The notes under the pieces were generated by a model that was not told where the DNA came from, did not search any database, and saw only the letters and a list, made by a program, of their open reading frames with translations. A stretch of DNA of 64,000 nt from Prevotella sp. (GTDB lineage: Bacteria > Bacteroidota > Bacteroidia > Bacteroidales > Bacteroidaceae), in NCBI GenBank assembly GCA_016285245.1, contig JAEEQH010000001.1, positions 1 through 64,000 of the forward strand, read 5' to 3'. Each line of letters begins with the position of its first letter. Position 1 is the first letter of the stretch. The translations under genes were made by a program, and so were the position numbers. Of the stretch, positions 15,481-24,536 are shown in pieces.

Positions 15481-17733
15481 GTGTTTGCCGACATCATCCT
15501 GCCCCTGCCCCTTGACGGCTACTTCACCTATTCCGTTCCGCCACAGCTTGAGAAACAGGTGAGGGTAGGGGTCCGTGTGCTCGTTCCTTTTGGCCGCAGC
15601 AAGACTTATGTTGGACTGGCGGCACGTCTGCACGACAATGCCCCCGCCGACTACAAGGTGAAGGATGTGCTGCGCGTTCTGGATAGCGAGCCAGTCCTCC
15701 TACCCCAGCAGCTGAAGCTCTGGCAGTGGATTGCCGACTACTATATGTCGCCCATCGGCGAGGTTTATAAGGCAGCCCTGCCGGCAGGGCTCAAGGATGA
15801 GGAGGGCTACCGGCCAAAGACGGAGACCTACATCCGCCTGACGCCGCCGTACCGCACCGAGGAGGCCCTTCATGCTGCCCTCGATATGCTGGTGCGTGCT
15901 CCCAAGCAGCTGGCGGTGTTCAATGAGTTCCTGTCGTTGTCCGACTTCCTCAGTTGTCTGGAGGTCAGCCGCGACGAGCTGCTCAACGCCAGTCAGGCCA
16001 ATGTCGAGACCATCAAGGCACTTGTCACCCGTGGTCTGTTGGAGACCTACGAGGTCGAGGTGGGACGTCTGAACCATGGTGGTGACCCCCATCCCGAACT
16101 GGTGAAGAAGCTGACGGTGGCCCAGGAGACAGCCTATAACGATATCCTCCTGTCCATGATGAAGCACCAGGTAACGTTGCTCCATGGCGTCACCTCCAGC
16201 GGAAAGACCGAGATTTATATCCACCTCATACAACGTGAACTCGAACAGCACCGGCAGGTACTCTACCTCCTGCCGGAGATAGCCCTGACGGTACAGATGA
16301 TGGACCGTCTGCGTCGTGTCTTCGGCGACCGTCTTGGCATCTATCACTCGAAATACTCCGATGCTGAGCGCGTTGAGATCTGGCAGAAACAGCTCTCTGC
16401 CCATCCCTACGACGTCATCCTCGGCGCTCGCTCTGCTGTCTTCCTACCTTTCCAGAACCTTGGCCTCGTCATTATTGACGAGGAGCACGAGACCAGCTAC
16501 AAGCAGCAGGACCCCGCACCCCGCTATCATGCACGCTCTGCGGCGATTATGCTGGCGCAGTTTTTCTCGTTCCTCGTTCCTCGAATATTGCTGGGAACAG
16601 CAACACCTTCTTTGGAAAGCTACCACAACGCCAAGAACGGGAAGTACGGACTGGTCGAACTGATGGAGCGCCATCAGGGCATCGAACTGCCGGAGATACA
16701 GGTCGTCGACATCCAGGACCTGCAGCGCCGTAAGATGATGAACGGTCCGTTCTCACCGCTTTTATTAGCGCGTGTGCGCGAAGCGCTGGAACGTGGCGAG
16801 CAGGCTATCCTCTTCCAGAACCGTCGCGGCTATGCTCCCATGCTCGAGTGCCGACAGTGCGGGTGGGTGCCCCGCTGTCAGCGTTGCGACGTGTCACTGA
16901 CCTACCACCGTCAGCTCAACCAGCTCAGCTGCCACTACTGTGGTCAGACCTACCGTGTGCCGGCCGTCTGTCCTTGTTGTGGCAGCGCATCGCTGGAGAC
17001 ACGCGGCTACGGTACTGAGAAGATCGAGGCTGCTGTCCGCGACATCTTCCCCGATGCCCGCATCAGCCGCATGGACCTCGACACCACCCGCTCGCGTCAA
17101 GCCTACGAGCGTATCATCAGCGACTTCGGTTCCGGGCGCACCAATCTGCTCATCGGCACACAGATGATCTCCAAGGGTCTCGACTTCGACAAGGTGTCCG
17201 TCGTCGGTATCCTCAATGCCGACGCCATGATCAACCAGCCCGACTTCCGGGCCTACGAGCACGCCTTTATGATGATGGCACAGGTCAGCGGACGGGCAGG
17301 CCGTCGTGGCCGTCGCGGTCTGGTCATCCTCCAGACGCGCCAGCCACAGCTACCCCTCGTCCGCCAGGTCGTCCACAACGACTATGCCGGCCTCTACCAC
17401 GACCTTTGTGACGAGCGTCTCGCTTTCCGTTATCCACCTTTCTGCCGTCTGGTCTATGTCTATGTCAAGCACCGCCAGGAGCATATTGCCGAAGGGGGTG
17501 CCTATATCCTTGGCGGCTGGTTGCGCCAGTGGTTCGGCGCCCGTGTCCTCGGTCCCGACAAACCCGCTGTCGCAAAAGTGAAAACCCTCGCCATCCGCAA
17601 GCTCATCGTCAAGCTCGAGCCCGGTCTGAACATGGCCGAGGTGCGTAAATACTTAGCGCTTGCCCAGCAGCAGTTACTGCAAGACAAGCGCTATGCATCG
17701 CTTCAGGTCTATTTCGATGTAGACCCGCTGTAA
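15481..17733 (+). CDS. priA: Primosomal protein N' (replication restart helicase PriA)
   Basis: A 750-aa superfamily 2 helicase. Start is GTG at 15481 (MFADIILPLPLDGYFTYSVP), 3 nt after the previous stop. Motifs seen: Walker A GVTSSGKTEIY (near residue 240), DEEH Walker B, the LLGTATPS motif III region, and the zinc-binding Cys cluster (CRQCGWVPRCQRC ... CHYCG ... CPCCG) typical of PriA. It reloads DnaB at stalled forks (family knowledge). Residues 360-369 (FFSFLVPRI) are encoded by a solo CTCGTTC heptamer array and appear inserted just before motif III. Confidence 0.96.
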   Translation: MFADIILPLPLDGYFTYSVPPQLEKQVRVGVRVLVPFGRSKTYVGLAARLHDNAPADYKVKDVLRVLDSEPVLLPQQLKLWQWIADYYMSPIGEVYKAALPAGLKDEEGYRPKTETYIRLTPPYRTEEALHAALDMLVRAPKQLAVFNEFLSLSDFLSCLEVSRDELLNASQANVETIKALVTRGLLETYEVEVGRLNHGGDPHPELVKKLTVAQETAYNDILLSMMKHQVTLLHGVTSSGKTEIYIHLIQRELEQHRQVLYLLPEIALTVQMMDRLRRVFGDRLGIYHSKYSDAERVEIWQKQLSAHPYDVILGARSAVFLPFQNLGLVIIDEEHETSYKQQDPAPRYHARSAAIMLAQFFSFLVPRILLGTATPSLESYHNAKNGKYGLVELMERHQGIELPEIQVVDIQDLQRRKMMNGPFSPLLLARVREALERGEQAILFQNRRGYAPMLECRQCGWVPRCQRCDVSLTYHRQLNQLSCHYCGQTYRVPAVCPCCGSASLETRGYGTEKIEAAVRDIFPDARISRMDLDTTRSRQAYERIISDFGSGRTNLLIGTQMISKGLDFDKVSVVGILNADAMINQPDFRAYEHAFMMMAQVSGRAGRRGRRGLVILQTRQPQLPLVRQVVHNDYAGLYHDLCDERLAFRYPPFCRLVYVYVKHRQEHIAEGGAYILGGWLRQWFGARVLGPDKPAVAKVKTLAIRKLIVKLEPGLNMAEVRKYLALAQQQLLQDKRYASLQVYFDVDPL
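16563..16586 (+). repeat. Solo heptamer array inside priA
   Basis: Three CTCGTTC-type units, the right-arm sequence of the waaA and aminopeptidase P elements, translated as SFLVPR. No matching left arm is nearby. Confidence 0.7.
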
Positions 17734-17739
17734 TCTCTG

Positions 17740-19014
17740 TTAGAACTTGAAGTCTACGCCGAGGCCGATGACGTTGTTGGTGCGGCTGAAGGTCTCCGGA
17801 CCCAGCTCCGATGCCTTCGTGTAGTCGCTGTAGATGGTGATGAAGTAGCCGGCGTTCAAGCGAATCTTGTCGGTGACGTTCCAGGCGCCGCCGAGACCGA
17901 TGCTGTAGCTGTCGCAGGCAAACGACGTGTCCTGCTGGTAGTCATCGCTGAGGCCGTAGTCCGTGCGCTGTCCGCCGAGGCTGACGGTGAACTTGTCGTT
18001 GATGTCATACTCAGCACCCAGCAGGATCTCGTTGGTACCACCTTCCAGTTTGTCCTGACGGTCGCCCGACATCTTGGCGTTCTTGTCGTCGAAGAAGTGG
18101 TACTCGGCAGTGGCGCGCAGACGGTCGGTGAACTCATAGCCCAGGGCGATGCTGAGCAGGGCGGGCATATCGTAGCGTGTCTTCGCACCGTCCATGTAGC
18201 CGGCAATCTTTGCACCGAAGGCAGCGGCTGTCTCTGCCGCCGTCATGCCCGTCACGTCGGCTTTCAGCTCCTTCGTGTCGTTCTCGGTCTCAATCTTCGT
18301 GCGGAACTCATAACGGGCGGCGATGGTGAGCGGTCCCTCGTGGAAGTCGAGGCTCAGGATGGGTGCGAAGCCCCAGCCTTTCTGCGGACAGTCGAGCTGC
18401 AGGTTCACCAGGCGCATTATATCGCCCATGTCAGCGGTGACGTGGCCCTTGTAGTAGCCGTCGTAGTAGTTGGCACGCATACCGACGGCTGCCGAGAGGA
18501 AGTCGGTGAACTTATAGGTGAAGTTCAACTGTCCACCATAGATATACTGCTTGCCTTTCATCTCGGAGTTGAGGGTATAGTTGCCCTTCGTCTGGGGATT
18601 GTTGTCTAGCATGGCGGTGATGGGTACGTTGAACATCGGCACACCGTTGTCATACTTCACGAAACCGCCGCTGCCCACGATGCCGATCATCGTCGATACA
18701 GCCCAGCGGTCTTTCTTGTACGAGGCAAATATTGCCGGCACGATGGGTGCGGATGCCTTGCCTTTGTAGGTCACGTTGTTCAGTTCGATGTCGCGGTTCT
18801 GCCAGGGCTTCTGGAAGTCGAGCGAGAACTGGAAACCCTCGTAGCCCCATGCCAAGCCGGCGGGGTTCGAGTAGGCGGCGTCAATCTCCGTGGAGGCGCC
18901 GCGTGCCATCATACGATCGAAGGCGACATGGTAGTTGGTGTTGGTCATCAGACCACCGGCGGTAGCTTGTGTAGCGATGGCTACGGCCGCGATGAGTAAA
19001 AGCTTTTTGGTCAT
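17740..19014 (-). CDS. FadL/OmpP1-type outer-membrane transport protein (first of a pair)
   Basis: A 424-aa barrel with a signal peptide (cleavage near ATAGG) and the FadL-type N-terminal hatch sequence GGLMTNTNYHVAFDRMMARGASTEIDAAYSNPAGLAWG, where the NPAG motif is diagnostic. The C-terminus ends in the aromatic strand IGLGVDFKF. The family imports hydrophobic compounds such as fatty acids; the substrate here is unknown. A paralogue with the same ending lies immediately upstream, so the two arose by tandem duplication. Confidence 0.88.
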   Translation of the reverse strand: MTKKLLLIAAVAIATQATAGGLMTNTNYHVAFDRMMARGASTEIDAAYSNPAGLAWGYEGFQFSLDFQKPWQNRDIELNNVTYKGKASAPIVPAIFASYKKDRWAVSTMIGIVGSGGFVKYDNGVPMFNVPITAMLDNNPQTKGNYTLNSEMKGKQYIYGGQLNFTYKFTDFLSAAVGMRANYYDGYYKGHVTADMGDIMRLVNLQLDCPQKGWGFAPILSLDFHEGPLTIAARYEFRTKIETENDTKELKADVTGMTAAETAAAFGAKIAGYMDGAKTRYDMPALLSIALGYEFTDRLRATAEYHFFDDKNAKMSGDRQDKLEGGTNEILLGAEYDINDKFTVSLGGQRTDYGLSDDYQQDTSFACDSYSIGLGGAWNVTDKIRLNAGYFITIYSDYTKASELGPETFSRTNNVIGLGVDFKF

Positions 19015-19031
19015 ATTGATGTATTAAAATG

Positions 19032-19076
19032 AATTTCGGCTGCAAAGGTACAAAAAAATATCTTTGCAGCCGAATT
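19032..19076. promoter_or_regulatory. Inverted repeat with opposed promoter elements between the FadL genes
   Basis: Two near-perfect 18-bp arms (AATTTCGGCTGCAAAGGTA and its inverse) around a short A-rich centre. The minus strand carries TACCTTTG at 19050-19043, well placed for the gene starting at 19014; the plus strand carries TATCTTTG at 19059-19066 with no gene after it. The hairpin may also end transcription of the upstream FadL gene. Confidence 0.6.
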
Positions 19077-19110
19077 ATTGGCGAAAAATCTGCCGAGAAG
19101 GAACAATTTA

Positions 19111-20643
19111 TTACAAATTCAGCTCACAGCCGATGCCCAGCACGCGGTTCGTACGGGTGAAATCGTCGCTGAAACCTTCGGCGGGATAGTTCTCACGCTT
19201 GTAGTGGTCGTAGTTCGTCTGGAAGTAGCCGGCCTTCAGCGTCACCTTGTCGCTGGCTTTGTAGTTGGCGCCGAAGCCCAGGCTGATGCTGTTGACGACA
19301 AACGACATATCGTTCATGTACTGGTCGCTGAGGCCGTAGCGTGTCATCTGGAGGCCACCCGAGATGGTGAAGCGGTCGTTGATGTCCCACTCAGCACCGG
19401 CCAGATACTCGTTGGTGTCGTGGTCGAGCAGGTCCTGGGTGTTGTTGTACCACTCGGCCTTCTTGTCGAAGAAGTGGTGCCAGCCCACATTCAGACGGAT
19501 GGCATCGACGGGACTCCACTGTGCACCGATGGCGAGCTGTGCGGGCATGTCCTCGTTCACCTCCTCGCTGTCGCGGAACTTGTTGACGGCGGCAATCTCG
19601 CTGGCCTCAAAGACCGTCGACTCGTTCTTCATGCGGATCTGTGTCTTGACCTCGTACTTGAGGGCGAAGTTGAAGCGGCCCACCTTGTAGTCGGCACCGA
19701 TGACCGGGGCAAAGCCCACTGACGACTGGTTACAGAGCAGGTTCACACCCTGTGAGTACTTCTGCAGGGCGTCAAGGCTGCTGCGGCTGTTCTCCAGCGA
19801 GGCTTTCGTGGCTGTCAGTTCCGTGTTCTTAGCCTGCAGCTCGGCATACTGGGGCAGTGCGGTGGCACCGGCAGCCTCCAGCTGTGCCATGCCGGCAGCA
19901 ACTTGTGACAGACCGTCGCTGACCTGGCTGAGTCCACCGTCAATGGTGGCGGTGGCCTGGCTCAGGAAACTGCCGAAGTCCACGTAGCTGTTGTTGGCCT
20001 GGCGCACCTGGATGTTGCTGATACGTGCCCTATAGGTGGCCGTACCCCAGAGCATACGCAGACCGCCGTAGACCGAGAGGTTCTCCATCACCTTGTAGGC
20101 AGTACCCACCTGGAAGCCGAAGTAGTACTGGCGTCCCTGCATATAGCCGTCCATGTCGTAGCCTTCTGCCCCCAGCGGTTTCAGCTGGTTGGCAATGTTA
20201 CCTACGACACTCTCGAACGATCCCAGACCGTCGGCAAACTCACACTTGCCGCCGCCGCCGGGCACCGAGAAGTTGAACTGCCACGACCAGTTGCCGGTGT
20301 TGTAGGCAGCCTGGAGCGACGGGATGCACGGGGCGTCGGCCACACCCTCGAAGGTCTTTGTCATCTGACCGTTGTTCTTCTTGCCCAGTGCGAAGAAGGG
20401 ACTGGTCGATTCTATGGTACGCGTCTGATGTGCGTATTGCCAGTTGAAGCCTATGTGGAAACCCTCGGGCAGGAAAGCTACACCGGCGGGGTTGCTATAG
20501 ACACCGTCCAGACCGATGGCAGCATCGCGGGCGGGATTGCGGAGAAAGTCTACACTCTGATTCGTGTTGGTTAAGATGCCACCGGCACTTGCGGTGGTGG
20601 TTGCGGCCAGCATCACGCCGACCATCATTGCTTGTAATTTCAT
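19111..20643 (-). CDS. FadL/OmpP1-type outer-membrane protein with helical insertion (second of a pair)
   Basis: A 510-aa FadL-type barrel (GGILTNTNQSVDFLRNPARDAAIGLDGVYSNPAG near the start, end VLGIGCELNL). Compared with its neighbour it carries about 75 extra residues (222-300), predicted helical and coiled-coil-like, with repeats such as GLSQVSDGLSQVAAGMAQL and long Lys/Glu/Leu runs. This probably replaces an extracellular loop or hatch extension. The promoter element is at 20684-20677. Transport role is inferred from family. Confidence 0.85.
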   Translation of the reverse strand: MKLQAMMVGVMLAATTTASAGGILTNTNQSVDFLRNPARDAAIGLDGVYSNPAGVAFLPEGFHIGFNWQYAHQTRTIESTSPFFALGKKNNGQMTKTFEGVADAPCIPSLQAAYNTGNWSWQFNFSVPGGGGKCEFADGLGSFESVVGNIANQLKPLGAEGYDMDGYMQGRQYYFGFQVGTAYKVMENLSVYGGLRMLWGTATYRARISNIQVRQANNSYVDFGSFLSQATATIDGGLSQVSDGLSQVAAGMAQLEAAGATALPQYAELQAKNTELTATKASLENSRSSLDALQKYSQGVNLLCNQSSVGFAPVIGADYKVGRFNFALKYEVKTQIRMKNESTVFEASEIAAVNKFRDSEEVNEDMPAQLAIGAQWSPVDAIRLNVGWHHFFDKKAEWYNNTQDLLDHDTNEYLAGAEWDINDRFTISGGLQMTRYGLSDQYMNDMSFVVNSISLGFGANYKASDKVTLKAGYFQTNYDHYKRENYPAEGFSDDFTRTNRVLGIGCELNL

Positions 20644-20676
20644 ATCCTAAAAACTAAAAGTTTGTAAAATTGGCTG

Positions 20677-20684
20677 CAAAGGTA
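20677..20684 (-). promoter_or_regulatory. TAnnTTTG promoter element for the second FadL gene
   Basis: TACCTTTG on the minus strand, 34 nt before the start at 20643, in the same GGCTGCAAAGGTA context as the element at 19043. Confidence 0.55.
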
Positions 20685-20714
20685 TGCCTATTGTTCCGAT
20701 TTTCGCTGTTTACG

Positions 20715-20812
20715 TGCACAAAGTTAACGAAGTTTAACGGAAATTGCACACAAACCTGCACACTTGTGCAATTTTGTGCAGGTTTTTGCACAAAAACGGG
20801 CGTAAGTGTGCA
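20715..20812. promoter_or_regulatory. Cluster of seven TGCACA/TGTGCA sites
   Basis: TGCACA or its complement occurs at 20715, 20745, 20757, 20765, 20775, 20787 and 20807. Two copies sit in an 11-bp inverted repeat (AAACCTGCACA at 20752-20762 and its inverse at 20775-20785). The cluster lies between the pgpH-like stop and the FadL promoter, so it could be an operator, a terminator, or both. Confidence 0.45.
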
Positions 20813-20821
20813 GATTCAAGC

Positions 20822-22873
20822 CTACTTCTTCAGTTCGGGATATGAGATACGTGTATGATAGATGGTCTTCAGCTTCTCGATGAGGACGGTCTTGGCGTAC
20901 TGGATGTCGCGGAAGGTGATGGGGCAGTCGCGGAAGAAGCCTTCGGCCACCTGACCGTCGATGATGTGCTCTACCAGGTCGCGGATGCTCTTCTCCGTAT
21001 AGTCGGGCAGCGACCGTGAGGCGGCCTCCACGGAGTCGGCCATCATCAGAATGGCCTGCTCCTTTGTCGACGGGTTCGGACCGGGATAGGTGAAGAGCAG
21101 GTCGTCGACGGGCTCGTCGGGGAACTCGTTCTTCTGTTTCACGAAGAAGTACTTCGCCTTGCCTTGTCCGTGGTGCGTGGCAATGAAGCCCTTGATGACG
21201 TCGGGCAGGTTGTACTTGTCGGCCAGCTTTATGCCCTCGGTGACGTGGCTGATGATGACCTGTGCGCTCTCGACGTAGGTCATGCCGTCGTGGGGGTTGT
21301 AGCCCGACTGGTTCTCGGTGAAGTAGATGGGGTTCTCGGTCTTGCCGATGTCGTGATAGAGGGCACCGGTCCTGACGAGCTGGCTCTTCGCCCCGATCTT
21401 GTTGGCTATCTCTGCCGCGAGGTTTCCTACCTGTATGGAGTGCTGGAAGGTGCCTGGTGCCACCTCGCTCATGCGGCGCAGCAGGTCCTTGTTCATGTCG
21501 CTGAGCTCAATGAGCGTGATGTTTGACGTAAACCCGAAGGCCTTCTCGATGATGTAGAGTAGGGGGTACGAGCAGAATAGCAACACGCCGCTGAGGATGA
21601 GGTAGTTGTATCCTCCGAAGTCAATGCCTGTCATGCTGTTCGCCTTGATGAGGTCTGTAGCGAAACTCGTGGCGGACGCCACCAGTGTGACGACGATAGC
21701 CGTCCAGAACAGCTGCGAACGACTGCTCAGCTCACGCAGCGTGTAGATGGCCGTCAGACCAGCCAGCATCTCGACACTGATGAACTCCATGGGACTCTGC
21801 AGGATGCAGGCACAGATGAGCACCAGCGTGGTGTGGGCCATGAACGCCGTCCGCGAGTCCATGAACACGCGGATGAAGATCGGTACCATGGCGAAGGGGA
21901 TGATGAAGACGTGCAGCAGGCTGTGGCTGACGAGTATCGACGTGAGGATGGCAAAGATGATGATGAGCGAGTAGAGCATTGCCGTGGAGCGTATCTTCTC
22001 GAAGTAGTCGTTACGGAAGATGCTCAGGTAGAGAGTGAATGCCACCATGAGCAGCGTGACATAGATGATCTGTCCCAGCAGGGTCATACTCAGCTGTGTC
22101 TCGTTCTTCTGCCGCCGCTCGCTCTCCTTGAGGAACGATTGCAGCGTGTCGTAGGTCTTGTCGTCGACGATGCCGCCGCGGTCAATGATCTTCTGGCCCC
22201 GCTGTACGACACCCGTAGCCAGCGGTATGCTGCTCAGCAGGTCGCGGTGGCTGGCCTCGCTGCGCTCCTTGTCGTAGGTGAGGTTCGGCGCGAGGTAGTC
22301 CTCCATGTGGCACTTCTTCAGCTGCTCCTGGTAGGGCTCGAACAGCGGGTCGGCGAGCAGCTTCTCGTAGGCCGAGGCCGTCGACAGCAGCTTTGTCACG
22401 TTCACGCTGACGGCACTCTTCCCGCGCACCACGCGCAGCATCGCCGTGGTGTCCTTGCTCATCGTCTTGTAGTCGTCGGTGGGCATGATGCCCTGGCTGT
22501 AGAGCTGGTTCAGGCGGTTGGCGATGATGCTGATGTAGTCGCCCGGCATATCGGGGATGCCCTGGCTGTAGTCCTTCGTGAACTGCCGCACGGACATACC
22601 GGCCTGTTCCTGGTGAAATTCGTAGTAGGGCTCGTAGAACCGGAGCATACTGTCGCGCTCGGCTTTGATGACCTCGTCGCTCTTGTAGACGGGGAAGTCG
22701 AAGGGTGCCGTGAAGTCGGCATAGCGCCACGGCCGTCCTTTCTCAATCTTGAAGCTCACACCGTTGTCGCGCGGCAGTACGGCGACGATGACGGTTACCG
22801 AGACGATGACTAGTGCCGTCCTGATCAGGAAATCGCGCCAGGTGATGTTATTTGTTGCCTTGATAGTGCTCAT
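20822..22873 (-). CDS. pgpH: 7TM-HD family c-di-AMP phosphodiesterase (PgpH-like)
   Basis: A 683-aa membrane protein. One N-terminal transmembrane helix (about 16-34) is followed by an extracytoplasmic 7TMR-HDED domain (40-255), seven transmembrane helices (about 262-445) and a cytosolic HD domain with HSIQVGNLA and ALYHDIGKTENP (HD at 507-508). This is the architecture of PgpH, which hydrolyses cyclic di-AMP to pApA. It is divergent from gltX. The family assignment is secure; enzymatic identity is by homology. Confidence 0.93.
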   Translation of the reverse strand: MSTIKATNNITWRDFLIRTALVIVSVTVIVAVLPRDNGVSFKIEKGRPWRYADFTAPFDFPVYKSDEVIKAERDSMLRFYEPYYEFHQEQAGMSVRQFTKDYSQGIPDMPGDYISIIANRLNQLYSQGIMPTDDYKTMSKDTTAMLRVVRGKSAVSVNVTKLLSTASAYEKLLADPLFEPYQEQLKKCHMEDYLAPNLTYDKERSEASHRDLLSSIPLATGVVQRGQKIIDRGGIVDDKTYDTLQSFLKESERRQKNETQLSMTLLGQIIYVTLLMVAFTLYLSIFRNDYFEKIRSTAMLYSLIIIFAILTSILVSHSLLHVFIIPFAMVPIFIRVFMDSRTAFMAHTTLVLICACILQSPMEFISVEMLAGLTAIYTLRELSSRSQLFWTAIVVTLVASATSFATDLIKANSMTGIDFGGYNYLILSGVLLFCSYPLLYIIEKAFGFTSNITLIELSDMNKDLLRRMSEVAPGTFQHSIQVGNLAAEIANKIGAKSQLVRTGALYHDIGKTENPIYFTENQSGYNPHDGMTYVESAQVIISHVTEGIKLADKYNLPDVIKGFIATHHGQGKAKYFFVKQKNEFPDEPVDDLLFTYPGPNPSTKEQAILMMADSVEAASRSLPDYTEKSIRDLVEHIIDGQVAEGFFRDCPITFRDIQYAKTVLIEKLKTIYHTRISYPELKK

Positions 22874-22952
22874 TTTTGTCAGTATTATTACCTTTTTTAC
22901 TTTTACAGCGCGAAAATACGAAAAAAAACTGTATAAATCAAAAAAAAAGTAG

Positions 22953-22960
22953 TACTTTTG
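22953..22960 (+). promoter_or_regulatory. TAnnTTTG promoter element for gltX
   Basis: TACTTTTG ends 21 nt before the ATG at 22982. The longer frame from TTG at 22958 would begin inside this element, which argues against it. Confidence 0.55.
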
Positions 22961-22981
22961 CAGAAAAATAACAAACTATCC

Positions 22982-24499
22982 ATGTCTGAGAGAAAAGTTC
23001 GTGTCCGTTTTGCACCCAGTCCGACGGGGGCTCTGCATATCGGCGGCGTCCGTACCGCACTGTATAACTACCTCTTTGCACGCCAGCATGGCGGCGACCT
23101 AGTGTTCCGTATCGAGGACACCGACTCCAACCGTTTCGTGCCTGGTGCCGAGGAGTATATCATCGAAAGTTTCAAGTGGCTTGGCATCCAGTTCGACGAG
23201 GGTGTCTCCTTCGGTGGCGACAAGGGTCCCTACCGTCAGAGCGAGCGTCGTGACATCTATAAGCAGTACGTGAAGCAGCTGCTCGATGCCGGTAAGGCAT
23301 ACATCGCCTTCGACACCCCCGAGGAGCTCGAGGCTAAGCGTGCCGAGATCCAGAACTTCCAGTACGACTCCAAGACGCGCGGCATGATGCGCAACTCCCT
23401 GACCCTTCCGAAGGAGGAGGTCGACCGCCTGATGGCTTCCGGCCACCAGTACGTCGTCCGCTTCAAGATTGAGCCCGGTCAGGAGGTGCTCGTCGACGAC
23501 CTCATCCGTGGTGAGGTGCGTGTCAAGAGCGATATCATCGACGACAAGGTGCTCTACAAGAGTGCCGACGAGCTGCCCACGTACCATCTGGCCAACATCG
23601 TCGACGACCACCTCATGGAGATCACCCACGTCATCCGCGGCGAGGAGTGGCTGCCGTCGGCACCGCTCCATGTGCTGCTCTACGAAGCCTTTGGCTGGGC
23701 CGACACCATGCCCCGCTTCGCCCACCTGCCGCTGCTGCTGAAGCCCGACGGCAAGGGTAAGCTCTCGAAGCGCGACGGCGACCGCCTCGGCTTCCCGGTG
23801 TTCCCGTTGGAGTGGCACGACCCGAAGACCGGCGACGTCAGCCGCGGCTACCGCGAGGATGGCTACTTCCCCGAGGCCGTCATCAACTTCCTCGCCCTGC
23901 TGGGCTGGAACCCCGGCACGGAGCAGGAGCTCTTCCTGCTCGACGAGCTTGTTCCGCTGTTCGACATCACGAAGTGCTCGAAGGCCGGTGCGAAGTTCGC
24001 CTACGAGAAAGGCATCTGGTTCAACCACGAGTATATCCTGAAGAAGTCCAACGAGGAGATCGCCCGTCTGTGGCTCCCCGAGGTGCAGCAGCACTGTCCG
24101 GGCGAGACGCTGGAGCGTGTCACGGAGGTCTGCCGTATGATGAAGGACCGCGTCTCGTTCGTCAAGGAGCTGTGGCCCCTCTGCTCGTTCTTCTTCGAGG
24201 CACCGACGTCCTACGACGAGAAGACGGTGAAGAAGCGCTGGAAGGAAGACTCGGCCCAGCAGCTGACCGAGCTCATTGCTGTCCTTGAGGGTATCGACGA
24301 CTTCTCCTTAGAGAACCAGGAGCGCATCGTCCACGAGTGGATAGAGCAGAAGGAGTACAAGCTGGGTAACATCATGAACGCTTGGCGCCTGACGCTCGTC
24401 GGCGAGGGCAAGGGTCCCGGTATGTTCGACATCTCCGCCTTCCTCGGCAAGGAGGAGACCATCCGCCGCATGAAACGCGCCATCGAGGTGCTGGGCTAA
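22982..24499 (+). CDS. gltX: Glutamate--tRNA ligase
   Basis: A 505-aa class I aminoacyl-tRNA synthetase. Start at 22982 ([22 protein letters not shown]) places the HIGH-type motif HIGG at residues 19-22. The KMSKS-type loop is [12 protein letters not shown], and the catalytic domain segment [22 protein letters not shown] is typical. C-terminal anticodon-binding helices complete a normal length. It lies 37 bp before waaA and is probably co-transcribed with it. Confidence 0.97.
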   Translation: MSERKVRVRFAPSPTGALHIGGVRTALYNYLFARQHGGDLVFRIEDTDSNRFVPGAEEYIIESFKWLGIQFDEGVSFGGDKGPYRQSERRDIYKQYVKQLLDAGKAYIAFDTPEELEAKRAEIQNFQYDSKTRGMMRNSLTLPKEEVDRLMASGHQYVVRFKIEPGQEVLVDDLIRGEVRVKSDIIDDKVLYKSADELPTYHLANIVDDHLMEITHVIRGEEWLPSAPLHVLLYEAFGWADTMPRFAHLPLLLKPDGKGKLSKRDGDRLGFPVFPLEWHDPKTGDVSRGYREDGYFPEAVINFLALLGWNPGTEQELFLLDELVPLFDITKCSKAGAKFAYEKGIWFNHEYILKKSNEEIARLWLPEVQQHCPGETLERVTEVCRMMKDRVSFVKELWPLCSFFFEAPTSYDEKTVKKRWKEDSAQQLTELIAVLEGIDDFSLENQERIVHEWIEQKEYKLGNIMNAWRLTLVGEGKGPGMFDISAFLGKEETIRRMKRAIEVLG

Positions 24500-24501
24500 C
24501 A

Positions 24502-24536
24502 AATTGTAAATTGTACATAGTCAAATTGTAAATAAC
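24502..24536 (+). repeat. Heptamer array between gltX and waaA
   Basis: Imperfect 7-mers of the form CAAATTG/TAAATTG fill the gap up to the waaA start codon. Confidence 0.6.
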
